The position numbers were made by a program, and so were the translations under genes. A stretch of DNA of 11,476 bases. It comes from Bremia lactucae. Taxonomy: Eukaryota > Oomycota > Peronosporomycetes > Peronosporales > Peronosporaceae. Shown in pieces: positions 1-7,265 of this stretch. The DNA lies in contig NW_027152030.1 in NCBI RefSeq assembly GCF_004359215.1, forward strand, positions 1,156,551-1,168,026, written 5' to 3'. Within the stretch, counting starts at the first letter, position 1. Each line of letters opens with the position of its first letter. The notes beneath the pieces are model-generated. The model made no database searches, was not told the origin of the DNA, and saw nothing but the letters and a program-made list of their open reading frames with translations.

Positions 1-720
1 GGTAGCAAGCTCCACATGTCGACCGCAGATCATCCCCAGACCGATGGCCAAACAGAACGTGCCAATCGGGTCGTGGCGGATGTCTTACGCACTATAGCAA
101 CTCCCAAAGAGTGGAGCAAGCAATTGCCCTTTGTGGAGTTCGCTATAAATAACAGTGTCCACGCCAGTACGGGTGAGACACCGTTTTATATTAACGGACT
201 GCGCCATCCTCGGACGCCAGTCTCGTTTGTGCGCAGCCCGAGTCTTAGTGGGGGAGGCCCCTCACTGTGCTCGGTGCGAAAGAGGGACATAGTTTCGTCA
301 ATATGACGATGACCCATGAGGGTATCATCTCAACGACAGCCCTAGTGACCCTGCCACTTTAGCAGTAGTCAATAAAACTACGCCTTATGATCGACCTCTT
401 GGCGGTATCATAGGCGAGTCTGATGATAAAAGCGTGAGCGAGGCTTAACGCTTTGTGGATGAGCGATTAGCCATCACACGTAAAGTCCGTGACGCAATGG
501 CAAGCGTACAGGACAAGCAAAAGGAATATGCGGACCGACATGGTCGCAAAAATAATGAACGCCTTAGTGTGGGTAATAAAGTACTATTAAGCACTGCTAC
601 CCCAGTCACCAAGCCGGACACATCAATACGTAAGGAATCGATCGGTTCACAAGAGTCAAAACTCTTCGAGTAACCTCTTTCTTTGACGAGGATCTGATAC
701 CTTTGCCTCAAGGAGCAATG
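1..720 (+). pseudogene. Ty3/gypsy integrase C-terminal part (5' cut by window edge, frameshifted)
   Basis: The frame is already open at base 1 and reads LHMSTADHPQTDGQTERANR, the end of the retroviral-type integrase core. The catalytic Glu is kept (GAA at 55-57). The text continues through a conserved VEFAINNSVHAST stretch (about 135-175) and a HPRTPVSF stretch near 205-230. The first frame stops at 304. Integrase-like sequence resumes in other frames, most clearly at 455-600: a basic helix with RKVRDAM and KEYADRHGR, then the NKVLLST strand of the C-terminal domain. Frameshifts lie between about 230 and 450, with in-frame stops near 325, 446 and 671. No chromodomain or polypyrimidine-type end was recognised after it. 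It is the 3' end of pol of a plus-strand element whose RT, RNase H and gag would lie left of the window. Recognition of the family is strong; function is lost. Confidence 0.9.
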
Positions 721-747
721 AGTAGGTAACCTCCTAACAAGAAAGCG

Positions 748-1245
748 TTGACTTTTTACCCACACCCATCAGTGCAGGCAGCGCCCGATAGTAGTGGCGC
801 TTTCGCCCAACTACTATCGGTTGCCTTAACTTCGTCTGTTCAGTCGCAGGTGTTAAGAGCTACCGAACATCGTATTGTGGATCTCGAGAATCAAGTCTTG
901 CGACTGATTTCGGATCTTGTTGATGTCCGAGCGAAGGCTCGTCGGGGTTATGAACGCCTGAAGACTCGCTTGGACCTCATTGAGAGGATAATGCTGAGAT
1001 ATCCGCGTTACTCGCGTGATGTCCCTCGCTCTCCAAGTCTTGTTCGTGGTGGGAGGCATCAATCCGATGATTTTCGCCTTCACCGTCCCACTCACCCGAA
1101 CGACGCTCGACTAACAGTTGGCGTCACCATCGGTCTCCTTAGACGGATGGGGATATGTGAACTCATTTGGGGCTACATAACGTTTCATACGACTTACGTA
1201 AATAGGAGGTTTGTCTTCATATACGGGGGAAGGGTGAGCCTATAA
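748..1245 (+). CDS. Unrecognised ORF with predicted coiled coil, downstream of gypsy integrase
   Basis: This is a 165-codon open frame beginning at a TTG. There is no ATG near the start, so it may be the tail of a longer broken frame rather than a gene of its own. Residues about 35-80 (SQVLRATEHRIVDLENQ, then ISDLVDVRAKA and RLKTRLDLIERI) show regular Leu/Ile/Val spacing with many charged residues, as in a coiled coil. The rest is Arg-rich and low in recognisable motifs. It follows the integrase remnant on the same strand, so it may be a 3' extension of pol, an extra ORF of the same element or a gag fragment. It ends 22 bases from the end of a long minus-strand frame. I do not recognise the family. 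A shorter minus-strand frame at 853-1095 is treated as its shadow. Confidence 0.35.
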   Translation: MTFYPHPSVQAAPDSSGAFAQLLSVALTSSVQSQVLRATEHRIVDLENQVLRLISDLVDVRAKARRGYERLKTRLDLIERIMLRYPRYSRDVPRSPSLVRGGRHQSDDFRLHRPTHPNDARLTVGVTIGLLRRMGICELIWGYITFHTTYVNRRFVFIYGGRVSL

Positions 1246-1267
1246 CTTAGGTCTCCAACCTCTTCTA

Positions 1268-2270
1268 CTACCGTAAAGGGCCCAATGAAACGTGGCAACA
1301 ACTTCGTAGTACCTTTAGGTAGTACAGAAAATGCATTTTTAGGTACCTATGAAAAGGAGCACCAGCTGAGGCCTCTTCGCTAGTATCAAACGGGCTAGCG
1401 GAAGCAGCGGTGTGAGAAGAAGCAGGTGGTAAAGTACCGCTCATGACTTCTTTCACACGCATGCGGGCGACATAAATTCGCTGCGACCGCTGTTTCATCG
1501 CATCGGAATGCGGATGAATGCGGCACAGGAATTCCGCCTCGTATTGGTTGGGCATTTCATTTGAACGCAACAAAACCGGAATCGGGAAAAATACGCCCAA
1601 GGGTTTTTCCCTGAGCCCTCCATGATTTAAAGACGCCATGTTATTTATGGCATCTAGAAGAGCGCGCTCTAAAAGTGACGCTCTTGGCCCGTTTAAGCGA
1701 GGCCATTTAGATGGAAGGGCATCAGTGATATGCCACCCATCACATAGCGACGTTCTAAACGACTAGCTTGTGACACCTACGGAGCACGTTCACGTGTCGT
1801 CGGCAGAGCTTTAGGCTCCAAATCCTCTATCTCAGAACCATTATGGATAATGGTCTGAGCATAAGGCGTTGTGGTTATACCAAACGAAGAAGCGGCTGCG
1901 CCTTCATGGGCAGCGCTCTCATTATATCGTCGCTGCGCTATTCAGCGCAGAAGTCGAGACAGCATTTGTAAATGTTGCTGTCCTTATGTTATGAGCCATA
2001 ATAGAAGTTTGGTTGGGCAATAATGCGCCATCATCCTTCCTCATGAGCTTGTTGTCCGCTTCACTACTATAAGGTGACGGCAACGGTGTCGCCTCATTGT
2101 CGTCGACAATGAGCGACGGATCAACGTTCTCACTGTTACAGTGGGATGCATCCTTAAGTTCTGTTAACGCGACAGCAGCAGTAGCTGTCGGTGTTTCGAC
2201 TGAGGCATTAGACGCTGTCGGCGTGTTAACGCGGAGCGTATCTTTCTAGATACCTCGCGTGACGAGGTAT
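1268..2270 (-). pseudogene. Long antisense reading frame between gypsy integrase and LTR, broken
   Basis: Three minus-strand segments join almost end to end. Segment one (about 2270-1935) is Thr/Ala/Pro-rich at first (NTPTASNASVETPTATAA) and then acidic. Segment two (about 1945-1735) reads from AQRRYNES to RRYVMGG, with one TAG at 1779-1777. Segment three (about 1760-1268) reads DALPSKWPRLNG, LLERALLDAIN, MASLNHGGLREK, then YEAEFLCRIHPHSD and a basic KQRSQRIYVARMRVKE stretch. Together they make roughly 330 codons with two frame changes and one internal stop. The longest piece with an ATG starts at 1639 and ends at 1268. I do not recognise the protein. It runs opposite to the integrase on its left and to the LTR on its right, as antisense ORFs do in some plant gypsy elements. 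It could instead be gag of another, inverted element. The low-complexity start and folded DNA could also favour an open frame by chance. Confidence 0.45.
2088..2117. repeat. Short near-perfect inverted repeat
   Basis: The arms GTCGC-C-TCATTGTCG and CGACAATGAGCGAC surround a single T at 2103, with one unpaired C at 2093. This gives 14 paired bases. It lies inside the unrecognised antisense reading frame, so it may be accidental. Confidence 0.5.
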
Positions 2271-2286
2271 CTAGAAAGATACGCTC
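2234..2286. repeat. Perfect 24-bp inverted repeat at the truncated edge of the LTR
   Basis: Bases 2234-2257 are the exact reverse complement of 2263-2286, with a 5-base loop (cgtga, 2258-2262). The right arm is genuine LTR sequence, because it matches 11039-11062. The left arm is an inverted copy that breaks off after GCTC, where the LTR would continue GCAATA. Each arm also contains a smaller hairpin (GTATCT, four bases, AGATAC). The perfect match between arms, set against about 80% identity between the two LTR copies, suggests that the inverted copy is younger than the LTR divergence. A fold-back during reverse transcription or repair would explain it. Confidence 0.85.
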
Positions 2287-2597
2287 GCAATACATATTAA
2301 GTTTTATCTGCGGAGATGACATTTTTAATTGGTTAAAATAGGTACTTATATTCAATGCGATTAAATAAAGATCAATCTGAAAACTTCTTTCTACTTGGTA
2401 AGTGCGCACGAGGAGCCGGATTACCACTCCCGTGATGACACGTATACTAGAGAACTTACGTGCGTTGGGTGAGGTCGTAAAGGCGCCTACCATAACAACC
2501 CCACTTCACGCGAGAGTAGACGGTCAAACCGCATTTTAGCTGTGCTAGGGTGTGGGCTTAAGTATAGTGTGGCCGCATTAAGACGTGCCCGTCTACA
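2263..2597 (+). repeat. Truncated LTR (3' part), same family as 10841-11372
   Basis: This stretch aligns along its whole length with 11039-11372, at about four identical bases in five by eye. Well-conserved blocks include GATGACATTTTTAATTGG, CTACTTGGTAAG, GCGCACGAGGAG, GTTGGGTGAGGTCG and GCTGTGCTAGGGTGTG. Similarity ends at CTACA on the right, the point taken as the LTR end. The first about 200 bases of the LTR (U3) are missing; the inverted repeat takes their place. No TGGTAGC-type primer site follows, so this is more likely the 3' LTR of the plus-strand element at 1-720, or a solo remnant, than a 5' LTR. Minus-strand frames here are shadows. Confidence 0.8.
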
Positions 2598-2820
2598 GGA
2601 ATAATACGAATGCGTTAAGAAACATTTCTTTAGAATGCGCGCTTTTCAATGTTTTAACTATTGAATAGCTTTCACATGATCATTGCTGGACGCATTGCTG
2701 CGAAATTAATAATTTTACTTTCTGCATTAAGTACACAGTTTAGAGCGGTAGGAGTAAAACTGTTGAAATTCTTGTTATTTTACAATTTATATATTTTGAC
2801 AAAATGCTAATTTAATCACT
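2598..2820. other. AT-rich stretch with no recognised feature
   Basis: There is no open frame of note on either strand and no repeat shared with the rest of the window. It lies just outside the LTR end at 2597 and may be old flanking DNA or decayed element sequence. Confidence 0.4.
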
Positions 2821-3050
2821 CCACTAAAGGGGCAGGGTGTGTCCCCATCAAAGGGTGGGGTGTCCCCATATTCTCCTTAATACAAGGAATTCCCAAACCT
2901 ATCCCTTGTATTTTCTATACTGACCCTATTATTTTAAGCCAATCATATATCATAATTACAGCCCATCACATTGCATTAATTAACCAACTTCGAATTCTCC
3001 GCGCACGACTAGCAACATCAAAATCAATCGTCAATCATCCACCTTCCTGA
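2821..3050 (+). repeat. LTR-like sequence, inverted relative to 3738-4280
   Basis: The motif GGGGTGTCCCC (2857-2867) matches the GGGGTGTCC near the start of the minus-strand LTR-like copy at 4280. A TACAAGG/CCTTGTA hairpin follows at about 2881-2910. The AAGCCAATCATATATCATAA block near 2936-2955 resembles AGCCAATAAGATTTCATAA on the minus strand near 3880. Bases 2997-3045 match the reverse complement of 3738-3786 with about 6 differences in 49. The spacing differs between copies, so they are diverged relatives. I cannot fix either end of this copy. A solo LTR or an LTR remnant is the simplest reading. Confidence 0.5.
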
Positions 3051-3099
3051 GAAATGTATATCATAAGCCTCCTGATATTTACGTGAATCTCACTTAAGG

Positions 3100-3450
3100 A
3101 TGGTGAACAACCCATTAGAGCTGCAACATTTTCTGACGGCTTTCCATCGAAAGTTGTGCGGTTTTGAGAAGTTGGATATCGTCCGAGAACGAAACGCGAG
3201 TAAAGGTTTTAAATTGGAATATCTAATCCACAAACCCGTCGCCTTCCCAGATGCAGTATTTGTCAAGCAACAGGACATAATGCCAGGAGTTGCAGGTTGC
3301 GTCCTGCATCAAGTTTCACCTTTAATCAATCAAGTAATTAATTTACTAATTTCAGTGATTTTTTCAATAAAAGCATTTTGCTATTTTCTCAATTGCGTTT
3401 TCGTTTTGAGAAAATGGTGTCATGTTGTGCAATTTCGACGCCGCCGTTGA
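3100..3450 (+). CDS. Doubtful ORF with a hydrophobic C-terminal half
   Basis: An ATG-started frame of 116 codons. Residues 1-70 are mixed polar. Residues about 75-105 are strongly hydrophobic (INQVINLLISVIFSIKAF, then YFLNCVFVL) and could span a membrane once or twice. The end is basic (QFRRRR). No family was recognised and no promoter or intron signal stands out. The hydrophobic part comes from a T-rich stretch that includes a hairpin at 3383-3415, so it may be a by-product of base composition. A minus-strand frame at 3278-3090 overlaps it and is equally unconvincing. It lies between the two inverted LTR-like sequences and could be part of the same decayed element. Confidence 0.2.
   Translation: MVNNPLELQHFLTAFHRKLCGFEKLDIVRERNASKGFKLEYLIHKPVAFPDAVFVKQQDIMPGVAGCVLHQVSPLINQVINLLISVIFSIKAFCYFLNCVFVLRKWCHVVQFRRRR
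3383..3415. repeat. 10-bp hairpin
   Basis: ATTTTCTCAA at 3383-3392 pairs perfectly with TTGAGAAAAT at 3406-3415 across a 13-base loop. The right arm is followed by TGGTGTCA. I cannot assign a role. Confidence 0.5.
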
Positions 3451-3506
3451 AACTAAGGGGTCTGGGCATAGGTGTATATTTCGATCGCTGCATGAAATCT
3501 TATAGT

Positions 3507-3560
3507 ACATCCTGACTGTTGTGTTAGCTATAACGCCTGCGGAAACTAGTGTAGCTAATT
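3507..3560. repeat. Direct repeat, copy A
   Basis: It shares about 54 bases with 3682-3736, including CGCCTGCGGAAA and TAGTGTAG, with about eight differences. The two starts are 175 bases apart. On the minus strand both copies lie just past the LTR-like sequence that starts at 4280, so they may be a local duplication in its end or leader. Confidence 0.75.
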
Positions 3561-3681
3561 AAGAGTGGTTTGGCATCAGTTAGCCAACGCCAAATAATCA
3601 AAAAGAATGAACCAAGCTTAACAAAAACATTGACCTTAAGAGAACTTTTTGCTTTTGTATCGTTGCCTGTATTCCTAGAGG

Positions 3682-3736
3682 ACATCCTGGGTGTTGTGTA
3701 AGCTATAGCGCCTGCGGAAAATAGTGTAGTTAGCTT
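3682..3736. repeat. Direct repeat, copy B
   Basis: This is the partner of 3507-3560. It directly abuts the 3738-3786 block shared with the inverted LTR-like copy. The similarity to copy A starts at ACATCCTG and ends near TTAGCTT. Confidence 0.75.
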
Positions 3737-3737
3737 A

Positions 3738-4280
3738 AAAGTTGATGATTGACGGTAGATTTTGATGTTGCTTGTCGTGCGCGGATATTTTTTCTTATAA
3801 CGTTGCTGATCGTGCACAGAGATTTCGACGTTGTTATATAAAATGAAATTTATTCGACTGTATTATGAAATCTTATTGGCTAAATAAAATTTCATAATAC
3901 AATCGAATACATGGATGCGGTAAGTTTAGAAAAAAAGAGAGGGTGCGTTTAGGAGTTCCCTTACTACATTTAGTTTCCTAATTAACGATCTTCTATCTAC
4001 TACTGAACTTATAATATTTTAAACAAACTATGTATGGCGCCTTTTCGCGCACCCCAGAATCGTCTTTATAACGATTGGCGGGGTTGATTTAAATTTAATC
4101 AACTAATCAATAGAACTAATGTCTTATTGCACCAATATTGCTAGATTTGGTAATATTGGAGCTGTTAAGCTAAATAGTTAACAAAGATAACAATTTGTGC
4201 TTCTTTGCTTATTTCCTTTCATAGAGCATTATATTAATGATTACTTTTTTAATACATATGTAACAGGACACCCCGTTACA
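3738..4280 (-). repeat. LTR-like sequence on minus strand, likely downstream of the gypsy pol
   Basis: Read on the minus strand from 4280, it begins TGTAACGGGGTGTCC, with an inverted GTTACA reached at 4259. The plus-strand LTR at 10841 starts the same way (TGTAACGGG, then GTTACA about 25 bases later). It is AT-rich, with a CCAAT block near 3880 and a shared 49-base block at 3738-3786. Its position about 230 bases beyond the end of the minus-strand integrase remnant fits a 3' LTR of that element. The lower end is uncertain and could run into the direct repeats below 3736. The TGTAAC/GTTACA ends are symmetric, so the orientation rests on the GGGG that follows and on the downstream similarity. 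Confidence 0.55.
3851..3909. repeat. Hairpin with 21-bp arms inside the LTR-like sequence
   Basis: The left arm 3851-3871 pairs with 3889-3909 with one mismatch, across a 17-base loop (3872-3888). The arms read about TATTCGACTGTATTATGAAA and its inverse. It may be a small fold-back element or a structured part of the LTR. Confidence 0.8.
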
Positions 4281-4384
4281 TCAGCTCAAAGAGACATCCG
4301 TTAGCTATGACACTTTTCTTTTATCATTATGTCTCTTTTATTTAAGCGAGTCATTAAGATAATGGACGGCACAGATTCTCTCTT

Positions 4385-4400
4385 TGTGGTAGCTACCACA
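4385..4400. repeat. 16-bp perfect palindrome
   Basis: TGTGGTAGCTACCACA is its own reverse complement. It sits between the LTR-like start at 4280 and the end of the minus-strand integrase remnant. It holds TGGTAGC on both strands, the same heptamer as the primer-site candidate at 11375. Confidence 0.6.
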
Positions 4401-4509
4401 TATTCATCTGGCGGCCGAATTATGTTTTATTTTAGCTAGGGTTAAGCTTTTTAAATTTAAATAATTAAAAAAAGTCTAGTTCCTATTGTTGTTAAAGCGT
4501 CTTGTGCCC

Positions 4510-5240
4510 CCTAAGGCTTGTGCATTGATCTGTGAGAGGCATGTACAGGATTATTTAACGCAAACTCCACAACCAAGAGCATTGTGCTCCAGTGCTTTCG
4601 TACGTACTGCGCATAACGTCTTCAATGTAGCGATTGATACGTTTGGTTTGATCATCGGTCTGCGGATGGTCCGCTGTCGACAGGTCCAATCTGGTGCCAA
4701 GCACTCGAAAAACTAATATGCAGAAGTTATCCGTGAAACGGGGGTCTCTATTAAAGACAGTTGCTACGGGCAAACCGTGTTGTCGGCAGACGCGATCATT
4801 GATCAGCTTTGCTGTACCTCCACCATCAATGGTATCGGTTAATTGTACTCAAACGGTCAATAAAACCCACGATGCCCGTGTTTCCGGCCGAATCTATCGG
4901 GAGGCCAAATACAGAATCCTTACTAATGGACTCCCAACACTCTGTGGGTACAGGCAGACTGGCCAGTGACGCAGCAGCATGTGCCGAGGGTTTAATTTGC
5001 TGGCACGTTATGCATGTGCGAACGTAGATGCTTACCCATTTGTAAAGCTTGGGCCACCAGTAAGTCTGGCTCACGGAGCCGTAGGTCTTTCCTCGACCGA
5101 GGTGACCACCAAGAACAGTGTCATGTGCCTTATAGAGGATTCAATAGCTGAAATAATCATCATGAGGACTACAAAACGCGGAGTACTTGCCGCATCCTGC
5201 AATAAAGCAACAGCCGTTATCAATAGAATATCGATGTAAG
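4510..5240 (-). pseudogene. Ty3/gypsy integrase, minus strand, frameshifted, catalytic Glu lost
   Basis: On the minus strand the order is: a short RNase H-integrase linker (about 5237-5150); an HHCC zinc domain with HDTVLGGHLGRGKTYGS (about 5138-5080) and CITC at about 5014-5003; and the core from YWWPKLYKWV with LPVPTECWESISKD. The first catalytic Asp is kept in KDSVFGLP (codon near 4916-4918). The second is kept in NRDPRF (about 4750). The third acid lies in STADHPQTDDQTKRINR, where AAA (4642-4644) gives Lys instead of the family's Glu. A frame break falls between 4826 and 4773, and another near 4590. Recognisable text ends at FALNNPVHAS, about 4530-4510. The C-terminal domain seen in the plus-strand copy (455-600) is absent here, so the 3' end is truncated. 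It belongs to the gypsy remnant continuing up to 8264. Confidence 0.88.
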
Positions 5241-5389
5241 CTTGCACACAAACGTGCCGACAATTTGATGCCCGAGGATTTAAATTCAGTGTTTTTTAGA
5301 GCTCGGGTACAGAGCTACACACTGGTCATCCTTAGCGTAAGTCGAACGGAGTAATCCATTAATTGGTGAGGTTACAGTCGTCATTTGAG

Positions 5390-5655
5390 GGATCTTATAA
5401 TTCGGCCTGGCATTAGTCAAAGCATTCTCCTCGCCAGACCTATGTTTCACCTCGAAATTGTGTTCGTCGAAAAATGAAAGCCTTCAAGCCATTATCTGTG
5501 AGAGGTGGGGCGACTTAGTCGCAGTGCTTAAAGATGCGTGATCTGTATATATCACAAACGGCTTGGAGCCGAGCAGATGACCTCCTAATTTGACAAGAAA
5601 GTACTTAACTGCAAGTAACTCTTGTCATGAACTGAATAATTCTTTCCCGCAGCTT
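5390..5655 (-). pseudogene. Ty3/gypsy RNase H remnant, N-terminally deleted
   Basis: From 5656 downward the minus strand reads KAAGKNYSVHDK, then in other frames a KYFLVKLGGHLLGS-like stretch. A clear IYTDHASLSTATKSPHLS follows at about 5560-5500, and then SFFDEHNFEVKHRSGEENAL near 5480-5425. Family knowledge: the TDHASL Asp is one of the RNase H acidic residues, and another lies in the HDKE helix. Here HDK is followed by SYL in the same frame, so the Glu side is broken. The first part of RNase H, with its leading Asp, is missing because of a deletion at about 5655. Frameshifts at about 5620 and a stop near 5510 make it inactive. Confidence 0.8.
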
Positions 5656-6190
5656 TGAACATAAATGTCATCACAAATTAGTATCAGCATAACCTCGATG
5701 AGGGCGGAACAGTTGCGTCACTAGACGATTAAATGTGGCTTGGGCGTTGAAAAGCCCTTATGGGATAACCAACCGCTCCCAAAGTACACCGCTTGGGGTG
5801 CTAACCACTGATAGCGGAATATAAGTAGCTCGCATGAGCAGTTGGTAATAACCATCGACTAATTTAAGTGCACTGTACATCGTACATCCCACGAATTTTA
5901 GTCTGGAGATCATCTTTTCGAGGAATGAAGGTTTGTTCTGGTTTTAAGCTTATCATAAGCATGTGCAATGTGCCAATCGTTATCAGGATTTTTGACACAA
6001 AATGTCGGTGTAGGATGAGGATGTTTACTCTCACGTGCCATTCCAGCCTCGTGCTAAGCACGAAAGAGATCGTCAATGACGTCACACTGTTTCTTTAGTA
6101 AAGGCCACTGTCGTGTAATACAATATTTTGGTTCCAGGAACCATCCCGGTGTTTCCACAAAACTTCACAAAAACGGGCTGTCTTTCAAGG
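5655..6190 (-). pseudogene. Ty3/gypsy reverse transcriptase, fingers and palm only, broken
   Basis: The minus strand shows, in order: CITRQWPLLKKQCDVIDDLF (about 6122-6063); ARESKHPHPTPTFCVKNPD (about 6041-5985); AHAYDKL (about 5960-5940); a FIPRKDDLQ stretch (about 5925-5900); then LKLVDGYYQLLMRATYIP and STPSGVLWERLV (about 5870-5765) and FNAQATFNRLVTQLFRPH (about 5755-5700). These are the fingers and palm of Ty3 RT, including the first catalytic Asp in LVDGYY. The YxDD position reads CDDIYVQS at 5675-5652, frame-shifted, with the aromatic residue changed to Cys. The thumb and connection domains are absent: the sequence passes directly into RNase H text at about 5655. Stops occur near 5760 and 6055. 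Confidence 0.85.
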
Positions 6191-6673
6191 CATCACAGCC
6201 ATCAGCAGCGAATTGTTTCTTTTTGTCTGTATTCAAGACGCTCCCGTCAAATGTAGACGACGAGCAACAGCCCACAAAATTGTCTTTTGGAAATGGTGCG
6301 TCTACATCGTGAATGTTTCCCCCCTAGTTCGGACAGGAACTGATCCTTCGACATCTCCAGCAAATTTAACAATCTCATCGGCAGATACCAAGACATGCTG
6401 GATCACATCGACTGAGAATGCCTCCGCACTTTTGTCTTCGAGGCCTTCTCTTAAGCCAGGACTGATCTAAACGTCACTCGTTTTGACGTGACTTCAATCG
6501 TCCTTATTTCTCGGGCACTCACTTTCCGAGTCACCACGACCTTTTGACCTGAAAGTTTGAGCCGTTGCTCTCTCTGCTAACGCACCAGTCCCAACCGCAC
6601 CAGGCGCTAGGGTCTGTGTCGGTTCTTGCGATGCTTTACTTACTGTCAGCTTGCTGTCTACTGCTACAGGCTC
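6191..6673 (-). other. Protease-to-RT linker of the gypsy element, poorly preserved
   Basis: No domain was recognised. By position this is the spacer between the retropepsin-like region (ending about 6674) and the first RT motifs (about 6130). Short open minus-strand pieces remain (for example AFSVDVIQHVLVSADEIV near 6421-6368), but I cannot assign them. Plus-strand frames at 6076-6470 appear to be shadows. Confidence 0.5.
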
Positions 6674-7175
6674 TCAGCTCTGTGCAGGGTCATTAGACGC
6701 TTGACTACGTGTCATCGCCCTATTCACTACACCAGTCTCTCCGAGCTGGGTAGGACTTGGTGACATTTGACATCCCGTCAACGCACCCTCAACTGTGATG
6801 GACACGACACAGGTTGCATAAGCCTCTCGCAGGAGCACATCCTTTCCGTTGTCCTGCGTAGAGTTCGCAACTGTGCGTGTACGCCAGTCTATCCATTGCT
6901 GGTACTTTGTCAACCATGGCATGCCTAGGATGAGGTCATACGGACTCTCCATTTCTCGCACTGTGAACTTCTCTTTACAAGAGAAGTCACTAAAGCTGAA
7001 GGTGAGTTCTACCTGAACTCCCTCAGACTTAACGAGCGCGCCGTTCGCTAAACGAACGGTTGCCTCTTCTCGCTTGGCACCCTGGCAAAGTGACTCAAAC
7101 ATTGCCGGTCTCTTTCTTAGAGCCGCGAGTGTTACAAAATTTTGTGATGCACCCGAATTTATAAGTGGGTCATCA
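6674..7175 (-). pseudogene. Ty3/gypsy aspartic protease with catalytic Asp changed to Asn
   Basis: One long frame (ATG at 7102, stop at 6674) extends upstream without a stop to about 7180. It reads PLINSGASQNFVTLAALRKR before the ATG. The retropepsin active-site triplet is D-S/T-G; here it is NSG, with AAT at 7159-7157. Further on are the flap and core (TVRLANGALVKSEG, ELTFSFSDFSCKEKFTV) and the strand YDLILGMPWLTKYQQWIDWR, with ILGMPWL at 6931-6911. This is the usual second signature of gypsy proteases. The protein would cleave Gag-Pol as a dimer, and an Asn at this position should abolish catalysis. It is the best-preserved frame of the element; the last about 60 codons are variable linker. 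Confidence 0.85.
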
Positions 7176-7265
7176 CCTGGTCATAGCCTCTTACTTGAGC
7201 GCTATAGATTAGCAGGGTTGAGGTCCGAAATTTCGAGACCTCAGGGACTATGCTACCCATTTGTT

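Noticed and set aside
445..765. Minus-strand frame of 106 codons opposite the integrase tail
   Set aside because: It overlaps recognisable integrase sequence on the plus strand and has no family resemblance, so I treat it as a shadow.
2164..2493. Minus-strand frame of 109 codons
   Set aside because: Most of it reads backwards through the LTR at 2263-2597, and its end is in a different frame from the antisense ORF.
3507..3736. CRISPR-like array
   Set aside because: There are only two imperfect repeat copies with one 120-base gap, in a eukaryotic retroelement setting.
3524..3817. Minus-strand frame of 97 codons
   Set aside because: It runs through the LTR-like end and both direct repeats. 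The composition is repeat-driven and no motif is recognised.
4258..4280. TGTAACAGG...CCCCGTTACA as a transcription terminator
   Set aside because: The stem is only about six pairs and has no T-run. The ends match the start of the LTR at 10841, so an LTR end is the better explanation.
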